DNA of 64,000 nt from Microlunatus flavus (lineage in GTDB: Bacteria; Actinomycetota; Actinomycetes; Propionibacteriales; Propionibacteriaceae). The stretch lies in contig NZ_FOFA01000002.1 in the NCBI RefSeq assembly GCF_900110855.1, forward strand, positions 310,001-374,000, read 5' to 3'. The position numbers were made by a program, and so were the translations under genes. The notes below the pieces were generated by a model, which saw only the letters and a program-made list of their open reading frames with translations, did no database searches and had not been told where the DNA came from. Shown here piece after piece: positions 30,920 to 39,293 of this stretch. Numbering within the stretch: position 1 is the stretch's first letter; every line of letters starts with the position of its first letter.

Positions 30920-31143
30920 CGGGCGTACGCGCGGGGCCGGCGCCCGTCGACCCGCGCGAGCAGGCCGTCGACGACCTCGGCGGCCTCGAGCTCGTCGGCC
31001 ATCGTCGGTCGCGACACGTCGCGGGCCCGCAGGGCTCGGTCGAGGGTCACCAGCCCGGAGACGCCGTCGCGGCCGAAGTCGCGGGGCCACAGCTCGCGCT
31101 CGGCGTGGACGTGGTGCGGACGGCGCCCGTGATCACTCGGCAC
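30916..31143 (-). CDS. Small hypothetical protein
   Basis: A 75-residue protein read from the GTG at 31143 (a GTG three codons earlier, at 31152, is also possible). Charged, no membrane segment; recognisable only by its own features: HHVHAERELWPRDFGRDGVSGLVTLDRALRARD. Codon use is genomic. The stop codon overlaps that of rpiB on the other strand. Function unknown and moderate confidence that it is real. Confidence 0.5.
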   Translation of the reverse strand: MPSDHGRRPHHVHAERELWPRDFGRDGVSGLVTLDRALRARDVSRPTMADELEAAEVVDGLLARVDGRRPRAYAR

Positions 31144-31268
31144 GTGCTCCACGCTAGGAGCCTCGACGGGTCTGACCGAGCCCGGACACGCAAGCGTTAT
31201 CGAGCCGCGATGTTCCGCGGTGCGCAGGAATGCGGGCGGGCCCCACGCCCGCGGACGAGGAGGGCCGG

Positions 31269-32840
31269 GTGAGCGCGGACCAGCCGGCACGTGCGGTGCT
31301 CGTCGGGCGCGACCTCGTGCTCGGCTTCGACGCCGACGGCACGCTGGTCGACGCGGTCCACCCGACGGCGGGCCCCTGGCTGGCCCGGTCGGGCGAGGTC
31401 GAGGTGACGTCGGGCGGGGAGACCGTGCCGCTGGGCCGGCCCGTCGTGGGGGTGGACGCCGACGAGGTCGAGGTCGAGCGGACCGGAGGAGGCCTGCGCG
31501 TCCTGGTGCGGCACGCCGTCGAGCAGGCCTGGACGGTCCGGCTGGTCGTCGTCAACGAGTCCTCCGACGAGCGCGTGCTCGACGACGTGCGCCTGGCCTG
31601 GCGGCCGGCGCCGGGCACGGTGGCCACGGCCCTGGCCGCCGGCGCCGCGGGGGCGTACGCGGTCCAGCCCGTCACCGGGGACGGACCGCTGCTCGTCGGC
31701 CGGCTGCGCGGCGGGACCCAGGCCGGCGTCGACGCGACCGGGCTGCTGCTCGGGCGGCTGGTGCTCCCGGCGGGCCACCGGGTCGCGGTCCAGTGGCGCT
31801 GGGAGGTCGTCGGCGCGCCGGCGCGCGCGGACCCGGCCGGCGAGCTGCCGCGCACCCCGTGGCTGGAGCAGGGCCAGGGCGTGGTCCTGGCCGCCGGGCC
31901 GGACGTCGCGGTCGTCGCACCGGGGCTGGAGGTCGAGGTCGGGGAGGACAGCGTCGAGGTCACGGCCGACGTCGTCGGACCGGCGACGGTCGAGCTCCGG
32001 TCGGCCCGCGGAACCTTGTCCTACGCGCTCGCCTGGGCGCCGGACCTCGACGAGCTGGTGGACGCGGAGGTCGAGGCGCTGCTGACGGGCCGGACGACCC
32101 CGGCCGGGACGGTGCGGCTGCCGGACGCGGCGGCCGCGCTGCTGGTGCAGGACGCGGTGCGCCGGCGCAGCGTCGGCACGCCCGACGTCGCCGCGGACGC
32201 GCTCGAGCTGGCGGCGGGCGTGCTGGCCGAGGAGGTCGACGAGCAGGCCCGCGGCGCGGGTGCCACCGGATCCGACCCGCTCGCGCTCGCGCTGCTGGCG
32301 CGGGAGCCGGACCGGGCGGCGGGTCCGGCGACGCTGGCCGGGCTGGAGACCGCGTCGGCCGGGCTGCTGGCCGCGGCGGCACCGGCACCGGGGATGGGCC
32401 TCGCGGGCGTCGCCGTCGCGCTCGCCCGGCTGCGGGCCGGCCTGGCTCCGGACCGCGTCGCCGCCCACCTCGCCGCGCTGCGGGACGCCTCGAGCCCGCT
32501 CGACGAGGCGGGCCTCGAGCTGGCCGTCCTGCTGCGCCCTCCGGGCGCGGACGAACCCCTGCTCGCCGGGCTGCGGCGGCTCGGCGCGACCCTCGGCGCC
32601 GGGCTGCCCGGCCGCGTCCTCCCGGAACCGTCGCTGGAGCCCCTGGGCCGGGCGGCGACCCTGCTCGCCCTGGTCGACGAGCCGACCGGTCAGCGGCTGC
32701 GCCGCGGCTGGGGCGTCAGCGCCTCGGAGCTCGCCCGCCGCAGCGCCGCCCAGGTCCGGGCCCGCGTCGACGCGGCACCCGAGGAGCCCGCGTCGCGACG
32801 GGCGCTGGCCTGGCTCGTGCTCGGTCGCCCGCCGGGCTGA
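31269..32840 (+). CDS. Hypothetical protein, beta-sandwich plus helical domain
   Basis: A 523-residue protein I do not recognise. The first ~200 residues are strand-rich with alternating hydrophobics (LVLGFDADGTLVDAVHP at the start, HRVAVQWRWEVV at the end), reminiscent of a carbohydrate-enzyme sandwich domain. The rest is Ala/Leu-rich and helical, with repeats of LAGLRRLGATLGAG type, possibly a solenoid. No signal peptide or membrane helix and few charged active-site-like residues. A good GAGGAGGG ribosome site precedes the GTG at 31269. It stands alone between rpiB and lysX. Confidence 0.7.
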   Translation: MSADQPARAVLVGRDLVLGFDADGTLVDAVHPTAGPWLARSGEVEVTSGGETVPLGRPVVGVDADEVEVERTGGGLRVLVRHAVEQAWTVRLVVVNESSDERVLDDVRLAWRPAPGTVATALAAGAAGAYAVQPVTGDGPLLVGRLRGGTQAGVDATGLLLGRLVLPAGHRVAVQWRWEVVGAPARADPAGELPRTPWLEQGQGVVLAAGPDVAVVAPGLEVEVGEDSVEVTADVVGPATVELRSARGTLSYALAWAPDLDELVDAEVEALLTGRTTPAGTVRLPDAAAALLVQDAVRRRSVGTPDVAADALELAAGVLAEEVDEQARGAGATGSDPLALALLAREPDRAAGPATLAGLETASAGLLAAAAPAPGMGLAGVAVALARLRAGLAPDRVAAHLAALRDASSPLDEAGLELAVLLRPPGADEPLLAGLRRLGATLGAGLPGRVLPEPSLEPLGRAATLLALVDEPTGQRLRRGWGVSASELARRSAAQVRARVDAAPEEPASRRALAWLVLGRPPG

Positions 32841-32911
32841 GCAGCGGCTGAGCGCGGGACGGCACCGGCGGGCGCGGGAGCTCCCCCGAGGGAGGGACCG
32901 TCTGCCACAGT

Positions 32912-35900
32912 GTGAGGGTGACGAGCACCACCGTCGGCGTCGCGGTCGAGCCGGACGCGGCGGACGGCTCCGGCACCCACCGCACCCCTCCCGTACGCAG
33001 GCCCCCGGGCACCGCGCCGACAGCGCCGCGGATGCCCCGGCTGCCGCTCCTGGTCTCGCGGCTCTGCTTCCTGGCCGGGATCGCGGTCGTGCTCGAGACG
33101 GCCTTCCCCGGGGTGCGCTGGGTGGACGCGCTGGTCGACGTGTGCTCGACCCTCTTCTTCCCCGTCGACGGGGCGTCGATCGGCTTCGCGGTCTTCCTGC
33201 TGCTCCTCGGCGCCGCGCTCGCGCGGCGCAAGCACGTCGCGTGGGTGCTCGCGCTGGTGATCTTCTCGTTCTTCCTGCTCACCGACCTGGCCGTGGTGAC
33301 CGGGCTGTTCGCGTCGCTGTTCGCCGTCCAGACCGACTTCAACGCCCTTCCCGTGTACGCCCGCTTCGCCTTCAACTTCGCGGCGCTGGGCGCCCTGACG
33401 GCGTGCATGGTGCACTACCGGGCCGAGTTCGCCGCGCGCCGCGCGCCCGGCAGCGTGCGCAAGGCGCTCCTGACGCTCGCCGCCGGGCTGGTCGTCACCG
33501 TCGGTGTCGGGATGGCGCTCGTGACCGTCTTCCCCAACGAGCTCGTGGGCCCGCGCGGACGGCTCGCGTGGATCGCGCAGCGGCTCGGCCGGACCCTCTT
33601 CGGCAGCGAGAGCGACCTCGTGCGCCAGCCCGTGTCGAGCCCGCCCGGCTGGATCGGGACGGTCGTGGGCCTGCTGCTGGGCCTCACCCTGCTCGCCGCG
33701 GTCGTCATGCTGACCCGTTCCCAGCGCCTCGCCGCGCTCATGTCGCCCGAGGACGAGCCCCGCGTCCGGGCGCTGGTCGCGCAGTCCGGCGGCGACTCCC
33801 TGGCCTACTTCGCCACCCGGCGCGACAAGTCCGTGGTGTTCGGCCCCGACGGCGGCGCCGCCGTCACCTACCGCAACGACCTCGGCGTCTGCCTGGCCAG
33901 CAGCGACCCGGTCGGCCCGCCGGAGCGCTGGGACGGCGCGATCCGCGCCTGGCAGGGTCTGGTGGACACGTACGGCTGGACGCCGGCGGTCGTCGGGGCC
34001 AGCGAGGCCGGGGCGACGGCGTACGCGCGCGACCTCGGCCTGCGGGTCATCCGCATCGGCGACGAGGCGGTGCTGCACCCGCGCGACTTCCACCTCGCCG
34101 ACCGCGACATGCGCCCGGTCCGCCAGGCGGTCCAGCGCCTCGAGCGGCTGGGCTACACGACCCGGATCCGGCGCCACCGCGACATCCCGGCCGCCGAGCT
34201 GGAGGCCCTCGTCGGGCGCGCCGACGCCTGGCGCGACACCGAGACCGAGCGCGGCTTCTCGATGGCGCTGGGCCGCCTGGGCGACCCCGCCGACGCGGCC
34301 TGCCTGATGGTCGAGGCGCTCTTCCCGCCCGACCGGGCGGGCTCGACGGGCGAGAGGTCGACCGAGGCGCCGGGCCGTACGGCCGGGTTGCTGTCGTTCG
34401 TCCCGTGGGGCGCCGACGGCTTCTCCCTCGACGTGATGCGCCGCAGCCCGGACGCCGACAACGGGGTGACCGAGCTGATGGTCAGCGCCGTGATGGGCGC
34501 GGCCCCCGAGCTGGGGATCCGGCGCGTCTCGCTGAACTTCGCGGTCTTCCGCAGCGCCTTCGAGGAGGGTGCGCGGATCGGCGCCGGGCCGGTCCTGCGG
34601 CTGTGGCGCCGCCTGCTGCTGGTCGCCTCGCGCTGGTGGCAGTTCGAGTCGCTCTACCGCTCCAACGTGAAGTACCGCCCCGAGTGGCAGCCCCGCTTCC
34701 TCTGCTTCGCCGAGACCCGCGACATCGCCCTCGTCGGCGCCGCGCTGGGCGTCGCCGAGGGGTTCATCGACCTGCCCGCGTTCCTGCGGCCCCGCGTCGA
34801 CCTGGCCGCGAGCCGAGCGCTGGACCCGGCGCTCGTGGCGGCGCTGCCGGCACCGGTCCCCGCGCCGGAGCCCGCGGTCGCCAAGAGCAGGCTGCCGGAG
34901 CAGGTCCGGCTCCGGATGGCCACCCGCGAGCGCCTCGTCGACGCGGGCGTCGACCCCTACCCGCCGTCCTTCCAGCCGCAGGGCACCGCCGCCTCGGTCG
35001 CCGTCGACGCGCTCGGGCAGGCCACGAGCGTGGCCGGACGGGTCGTGGCCGTGCGCGACCTCGGCGGGGTGGTGTTCGTCGTGCTGCGGGACTGGACCGG
35101 TGACGTCCAGCTGCTGCTCAGCGCCGACGTGGCGGGGGTCGGGGAGCTCGACCGGCTGCGCCGCGACGTCGACCTCGGCGACCACCTCGGCGCCGAGGGC
35201 ACCGTGGTCCGCTCGCGCAGCGGCGAGGTGTCGCTCGGCGTCACCCGCTGGCTGCTGACCGCGAAGTCGCTGCGCCCGCCGCCCGACAAGCGCGGCGGCA
35301 TCGCCGACCCGGAGGCACGCGTGCGCCAGCGCTACCTCGACCTCACGGTCAACCCGCAGGCCCGCGAGCGGCTTCGGTCGCGCTCGGCGGTGCTGCGCGC
35401 GGTCCGCGACACCCTCGACGCTCGAGGTTTCCTCGAGGTCGAGACCCCGATCCTCCAGACGGTCCACGGGGGCGCGAACGCCCGGCCCTTCCGCACCCAC
35501 ATCAACGCCTACGACCTCGACCTCTACCTCAGGATCGCGCCCGAGCTGTTCCTCAAGCGGCTCATGGTCGGCGGCGTCGACCGGGTCTTCGAGATCGGCC
35601 GGAACTTCCGCAACGAGGGCGCCGACGCGACCCACAACCCCGAGTTCACGATGCTCGAGGCCTACGAGGCGTACGGCGACTACACGACGATGCGGACGGT
35701 GGCGCAGCAGATCGTCCTGGCTGCCTCGCGCGCCGTCAGCGGCGGGACGCTCGTGCGCGGGACCGACGCCGCGGGCGCGGAGCACGAGGTCGACCTCGCC
35801 GAGGAGTGGCCGGTCGTGACCGTCAACGACGCGATCTCGGCCGCCGCCGGGACCGTCGTCAGCGCCGACACCGACAAGGACGCCCTGCTGGGGATCGCGC

Positions 35901-36364
35901 ACGGGCTGGGGATCGCGGTCGACGCCTCCTGGACGCGGGGCAACGTCCTCCTCGAGCTCTACGAGCACCTCGTCGAGTCGCGCACGGTGCGGCCGACCTT
36001 CTACACCGACTTCCCCGCCGAGGTGTCGCCGCTGACCCGGCAGCACCGCGTCGACCCCCGGCTCGCCGAGCGCTGGGACCTCGTGGCCTTCGGGGCCGAG
36101 ATCGGCACGGCGTACTCCGAGCTCGTCGACCCCGTCGAGCAGCGCGCGCGGCTGACGGCGCAGTCGCTGCAGGCCGCCGGCGGGGACCCCGAGGCCATGG
36201 AGCTCGACGAGGACTTCCTGCTCGCGCTGGAGCACGCCATGCCGCCGAGCGGCGGGCTGGGGATGGGGATGGACCGGCTCGTGATGATGCTCACGCGCGC
36301 CTCGATCCGCGAGACGATCGCCTTCCCGCTGGTCCGCCCGCGGACCGGGGACGTGGCCCGGTGA
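32912..36364 (+). CDS. lysX: Bifunctional lysylphosphatidylglycerol synthase / lysine-tRNA ligase
   Basis: An 1150-residue fusion known from mycobacteria and relatives. The N-terminal ~270 residues hold membrane helices, followed by an MprF-type (DUF2156, GNAT-fold) transferase domain to about residue 600. The C-terminal third is a class II lysyl-tRNA synthetase: an OB fold near residue 705, motif 2 around FRNEGADATHNPEFTMLEAY (near 900) and motif 3 in GLGMGMDRLVMMLT (near 1115). It makes Lys-tRNA and transfers lysine to phosphatidylglycerol, giving a positively charged membrane that resists cationic peptides. GTG start at 32912, or two codons later. Confidence 0.96.
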   Translation: MRVTSTTVGVAVEPDAADGSGTHRTPPVRRPPGTAPTAPRMPRLPLLVSRLCFLAGIAVVLETAFPGVRWVDALVDVCSTLFFPVDGASIGFAVFLLLLGAALARRKHVAWVLALVIFSFFLLTDLAVVTGLFASLFAVQTDFNALPVYARFAFNFAALGALTACMVHYRAEFAARRAPGSVRKALLTLAAGLVVTVGVGMALVTVFPNELVGPRGRLAWIAQRLGRTLFGSESDLVRQPVSSPPGWIGTVVGLLLGLTLLAAVVMLTRSQRLAALMSPEDEPRVRALVAQSGGDSLAYFATRRDKSVVFGPDGGAAVTYRNDLGVCLASSDPVGPPERWDGAIRAWQGLVDTYGWTPAVVGASEAGATAYARDLGLRVIRIGDEAVLHPRDFHLADRDMRPVRQAVQRLERLGYTTRIRRHRDIPAAELEALVGRADAWRDTETERGFSMALGRLGDPADAACLMVEALFPPDRAGSTGERSTEAPGRTAGLLSFVPWGADGFSLDVMRRSPDADNGVTELMVSAVMGAAPELGIRRVSLNFAVFRSAFEEGARIGAGPVLRLWRRLLLVASRWWQFESLYRSNVKYRPEWQPRFLCFAETRDIALVGAALGVAEGFIDLPAFLRPRVDLAASRALDPALVAALPAPVPAPEPAVAKSRLPEQVRLRMATRERLVDAGVDPYPPSFQPQGTAASVAVDALGQATSVAGRVVAVRDLGGVVFVVLRDWTGDVQLLLSADVAGVGELDRLRRDVDLGDHLGAEGTVVRSRSGEVSLGVTRWLLTAKSLRPPPDKRGGIADPEARVRQRYLDLTVNPQARERLRSRSAVLRAVRDTLDARGFLEVETPILQTVHGGANARPFRTHINAYDLDLYLRIAPELFLKRLMVGGVDRVFEIGRNFRNEGADATHNPEFTMLEAYEAYGDYTTMRTVAQQIVLAASRAVSGGTLVRGTDAAGAEHEVDLAEEWPVVTVNDAISAAAGTVVSADTDKDALLGIAHGLGIAVDASWTRGNVLLELYEHLVESRTVRPTFYTDFPAEVSPLTRQHRVDPRLAERWDLVAFGAEIGTAYSELVDPVEQRARLTAQSLQAAGGDPEAMELDEDFLLALEHAMPPSGGLGMGMDRLVMMLTRASIRETIAFPLVRPRTGDVAR

Positions 36365-37248
36365 CCGGCCCCGGACCGGCCGACCTCGTCCGCACGCCCG
36401 GCTCGCACGTCACGCGGCTCGGCGGCCGCGACGTGCACCTGCTGGTCCAGCCCGGCCAGGGGCCGCCGGTCGTGCTGCTCGGTGGGTGCGCCGTGCCCTC
36501 GTACGCCTTCCGCCGCGTCGTCGCCGCCCTCACCGGGCGCTGGACCGTCGCGCTGGACCGGCCGGGCCTGGTCGAGACCGCCTGGCCGGGGCACCTGCCC
36601 ACCCTCGCCGAGGAGGTCGGCACGCTCGCGGAGCTCGTCGACGTCCTCGGCGAGCCCGCCGTGGTCGTCGCCCACTCGATGGCCGGCCCCCACGCCGAGG
36701 CGCTCGTGCGCCGGCACCCGGGCACCGTCCGCGGGCTGGTGCTGCTCGACGCGAGCGTCGAACGTTCCGCAGAGCCGCCCCACGCGGCCACCGAGGAGGC
36801 CTGGCTGCGCGCGTCCCGGGTGACCCTCGAGGGGGCGCGCTTCGCGCCGGTGGCCTCGGCCGCCTCGGTCGCCGCCCGGGTGATGGTGTGGGGCCAGAGT
36901 CGCCGCCTGCACCTGGCCAACGCCCAGCCGCCCCGCGCCCGGGAGGTCTTCACCCGGCCCGACAGCCTCGCCAGCGTCGTCGCCGAGCAGGCCGCGTACG
37001 CGTCTCAGCTCGCCGACCTGCAGGACCTGATCGGCACGACCACCTGGCCGGAGGACCTGCGCTCGCTGGTCCTCACCGCGGGCACCCGCACCGGGTGGGT
37101 GCGCAAGCAGCAGGTCCTGGCCGACCGGCTCGGCGCCCGCCAGGTCGTCGTCGACGACAGCCGCCACCTGATGATGGTCGACCGGCCCGACGTGGTCGTC
37201 GACGCGATCCTGTCGCTGGTGGGGGAGCGCGACGCGCCGGCGGCCTGA
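36361..37248 (+). CDS. Alpha/beta hydrolase
   Basis: A 295-residue alpha/beta-hydrolase. The nucleophile elbow reads AHSMAG (G-x-S-x-G variant) near residue 105, the acid lies in the VLTAGTRTG strand region and the catalytic His is in DSRHLMMVD. The GTG overlaps the lysX stop by four bases (GTGA), so it is translated with lysX. A role linked to lysyl-PG, for instance hydrolysis as in the VirJ-type esterases, is possible but only inferred from coupling. Confidence 0.85.
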   Translation: MTGPGPADLVRTPGSHVTRLGGRDVHLLVQPGQGPPVVLLGGCAVPSYAFRRVVAALTGRWTVALDRPGLVETAWPGHLPTLAEEVGTLAELVDVLGEPAVVVAHSMAGPHAEALVRRHPGTVRGLVLLDASVERSAEPPHAATEEAWLRASRVTLEGARFAPVASAASVAARVMVWGQSRRLHLANAQPPRAREVFTRPDSLASVVAEQAAYASQLADLQDLIGTTTWPEDLRSLVLTAGTRTGWVRKQQVLADRLGARQVVVDDSRHLMMVDRPDVVVDAILSLVGERDAPAA

Positions 37249-37310
37249 CGGGGTCGCCTAGGCTCGCGGGCGCGCCGCCGGTCGGGTGCGGCGGGCGAGG
37301 GGGAGTGGTC

Positions 37311-38123
37311 GTGGCTGAGCGCGAGGTCCTGGTCGCCGAGCTCTGGTACGCGTCGGCGCCCGACCTGGGCGACCCGCTGCTGCTCGAGGGCCTGCGTGCG
37401 GTGTCGCCGGGGTCGGAGGCGCAGGAGGGCTCGCTCGTGGTGCCGTACGACGGCGGGGAGGTCGCGCCGCGGCCGGGACCGGACGGTTCCGGGGGCGCGC
37501 GCCGGCCGCTCGCCACCCTCGTGCTGCCGGGCTCCTCGCTCGACGAGCCCGGCAAGAGCCTGCCGGACACCAGCCAGACCTGGGACTGGCCGGAGGCCGA
37601 CGAGGCGCTCGCGCCGGCCCGGGCGAGCGTGCTCGTCGTGGAGACCTCGACCGACGGGTACACCGCCCGCGACCGCGCCGCCGCGCTCGTGGGCGTGGTG
37701 CGGGCGCTGAGCGTCGCCACGCAGCCGCTCGTGGTGTCGTGGCCCACCAGCCAGCGCGTGACCGACCCCACGGAGCCGGGCGTGGACGGCCTCGGGGGCC
37801 TGCTGAACGTCCGCCTGTTCAGCGTGAGCGACGACGAGGACGAGCTCGTGATGGACACCCGCGGGCTCGCGCCCTTCGGGCTGCCGGACCTGCAGGTGCA
37901 CTTCCGCGACCTCGAACCGGGCCGGCTCGCGGGGCTGCTCTACGCGACGGCGGGCTACCTGCTGGAGGAGGGCGACGTCATCGGCGAGGGCCACACGATC
38001 TCCGGCCTCGCGCCGGACGACTCGTGGACCTGCCACCGCGAGGAGTCGCTCGTCGGACCGCCGCGCCGGGTGGTCGACATCGACCCGGGAGACCCGTACG
38101 CGGCCGGGCGGCGGGCCCGCTGA
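37311..38123 (+). CDS. Hypothetical protein, possibly DUF4261-like
   Basis: A 270-residue cytoplasmic protein. The region RASVLVVETSTDGYTARDRAAA followed by ATQPLVVSWPTSQRV recalls DUF4261, a poorly characterised family, but I am not certain. The C-terminal part is hydrophilic (DDEDELVMDTRG, EGDVIGEGHTISG). Start is the GTG at 37311 with GAGGGGG seven bases upstream. Function unknown. Confidence 0.55.
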   Translation: MAEREVLVAELWYASAPDLGDPLLLEGLRAVSPGSEAQEGSLVVPYDGGEVAPRPGPDGSGGARRPLATLVLPGSSLDEPGKSLPDTSQTWDWPEADEALAPARASVLVVETSTDGYTARDRAAALVGVVRALSVATQPLVVSWPTSQRVTDPTEPGVDGLGGLLNVRLFSVSDDEDELVMDTRGLAPFGLPDLQVHFRDLEPGRLAGLLYATAGYLLEEGDVIGEGHTISGLAPDDSWTCHREESLVGPPRRVVDIDPGDPYAAGRRAR

Positions 38124-38132
38124 GGGTCCGGC

Positions 38133-38429
38133 TCAGTCGTCGTCGGTGCTGACCAGCCGCCGGCGTGCGGACAGCAGCTCGACCTCGGGCCGGTAGGCCG
38201 CCAGCCGCTCGGCCGCGTCGAGGACCTCGACGACGTGCGCCCGGTCGGCGGCGACCAGCGCCACGCCCACGCCCGCCCGCCGGTGCAGGTCCAGGTGGCC
38301 CACCTCGGCCGCGCTCACGTCGAAGCGGCGTCGCAGCTCCGCCACCAGCGGCCGCACGACGGAACGCTTCTCCTTCAGCGAGTGCACGTCCCCCAGCAGC
38401 AGGTCCAGCTCCAACGTCCCGGTCCACAT
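38133..38429 (-). CDS. DUF503 (YlxP-like) protein
   Basis: A 98-residue DUF503 protein, recognised by the opening GTLELDLLLGDVHSLKEKRSVVRPL and the FDVSAAEVGHLDLHRRAGVGVALV core. The family often sits next to ribosome-maturation genes, where it is thought to bind RNA; here the neighbours are different. Convergent with the upstream hypothetical gene. Confidence 0.88.
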   Translation of the reverse strand: MWTGTLELDLLLGDVHSLKEKRSVVRPLVAELRRRFDVSAAEVGHLDLHRRAGVGVALVAADRAHVVEVLDAAERLAAYRPEVELLSARRRLVSTDDD

Positions 38430-38463
38430 GAGGAACCCAGTGTGGCCGAGCCCGACAACCCCA

Positions 38464-38522
38464 CGAACCGCTGACTCCCGACACCATCTGCGGCGTACCG
38501 AGCGTCGGGAGTCAGCGGTTCG
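38464..38522. repeat. 19-bp perfect inverted repeat between divergent genes
   Basis: CGAACCGCTGACTCCCGAC at 38464-38482 is repeated in inverse at 38504-38522, with a 21-base loop. It sits between the start of the DUF503 gene and the start of the divergent C26-peptidase gene, so it is not in a terminator position. It could bind a regulator or be a degenerate mobile repeat. Confidence 0.85.
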
Positions 38523-38581
38523 TCGAGGAGGACCTGCCGACCGGGCACCGGGCGACGACCGCCGTCTGTGATCATGGGCGC

Positions 38582-39289
38582 GTGCTGCCCCGTCCCGTCA
38601 TCGGCCTCAGCACCTACCGGGAGACCGCGCGCTGGGGCGTGTGGACCGAGGTGGCCGACCTGCTCAGCGCCACGTACACCCGCTCGGTCGAGGCGGCCGG
38701 CGGCACCGTGGTGCTGCTGCCGCCCCAGGGGCAGGGCGCCGAGGCGCTGGTCGGGCGCGTGGACGGGCTCATCGTCACCGGCGGCGCCGACGTCGACCCG
38801 GCGCGCTACGGGCAGGAGCGGGGCCCGCACACCTACACCCGGCCCGACCGCGACACCTGGGAGCTCGCGCTGCTCGACGCGGCGCTCGAGCGCGAGGTGC
38901 CGACCCTGGGGATCTGCCGCGGCATGCAGCTGATGGCGGTCCACGGCGGAGGCCGGCTCGAGCAGCACCTGCCCGACGTCGTCGGGCACACCGAGCACGG
39001 GCCCGAGGGCGACGCGTACGGCTGGACGTCGGTCCGCACGGTGCGCGGGTCGATGGTGTCGACGATGGTCGGCGACGCGATGCAGGTCAGCTGCCACCAC
39101 CACCAGGCCGTGGTGGCGCACCCCGGCTTCGACGTGTCGGCCCGCGCGGCCGACGGGACGGTCGAGGCCATCGAGGACCCGGCCCGCGGCTACTGGCTCG
39201 GCGTCCAGTGGCACCCCGAGAGCGGCGACGACCACGGCCTGTTCGAGGGCCTCGTCGGCGCCGCGGGCCGGGCCGTCGCGCCCCGCTGA
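38582..39289 (+). CDS. Class I glutamine-amidotransferase-like hydrolase (C26)
   Basis: A 235-residue class I glutamine-amidotransferase-fold enzyme. The nucleophile elbow LGICRGMQ and the downstream QWHPE (His-Glu) are intact, and VTGGADVDPARYG fits the gamma-glutamyl-GABA hydrolase (PuuD) group, which cleaves gamma-glutamyl bonds in polyamine breakdown. No other puu gene is adjacent. GTG start. Confidence 0.85.
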   Translation: MLPRPVIGLSTYRETARWGVWTEVADLLSATYTRSVEAAGGTVVLLPPQGQGAEALVGRVDGLIVTGGADVDPARYGQERGPHTYTRPDRDTWELALLDAALEREVPTLGICRGMQLMAVHGGGRLEQHLPDVVGHTEHGPEGDAYGWTSVRTVRGSMVSTMVGDAMQVSCHHHQAVVAHPGFDVSARAADGTVEAIEDPARGYWLGVQWHPESGDDHGLFEGLVGAAGRAVAPR

Positions 39290-39293
39290 GGCC

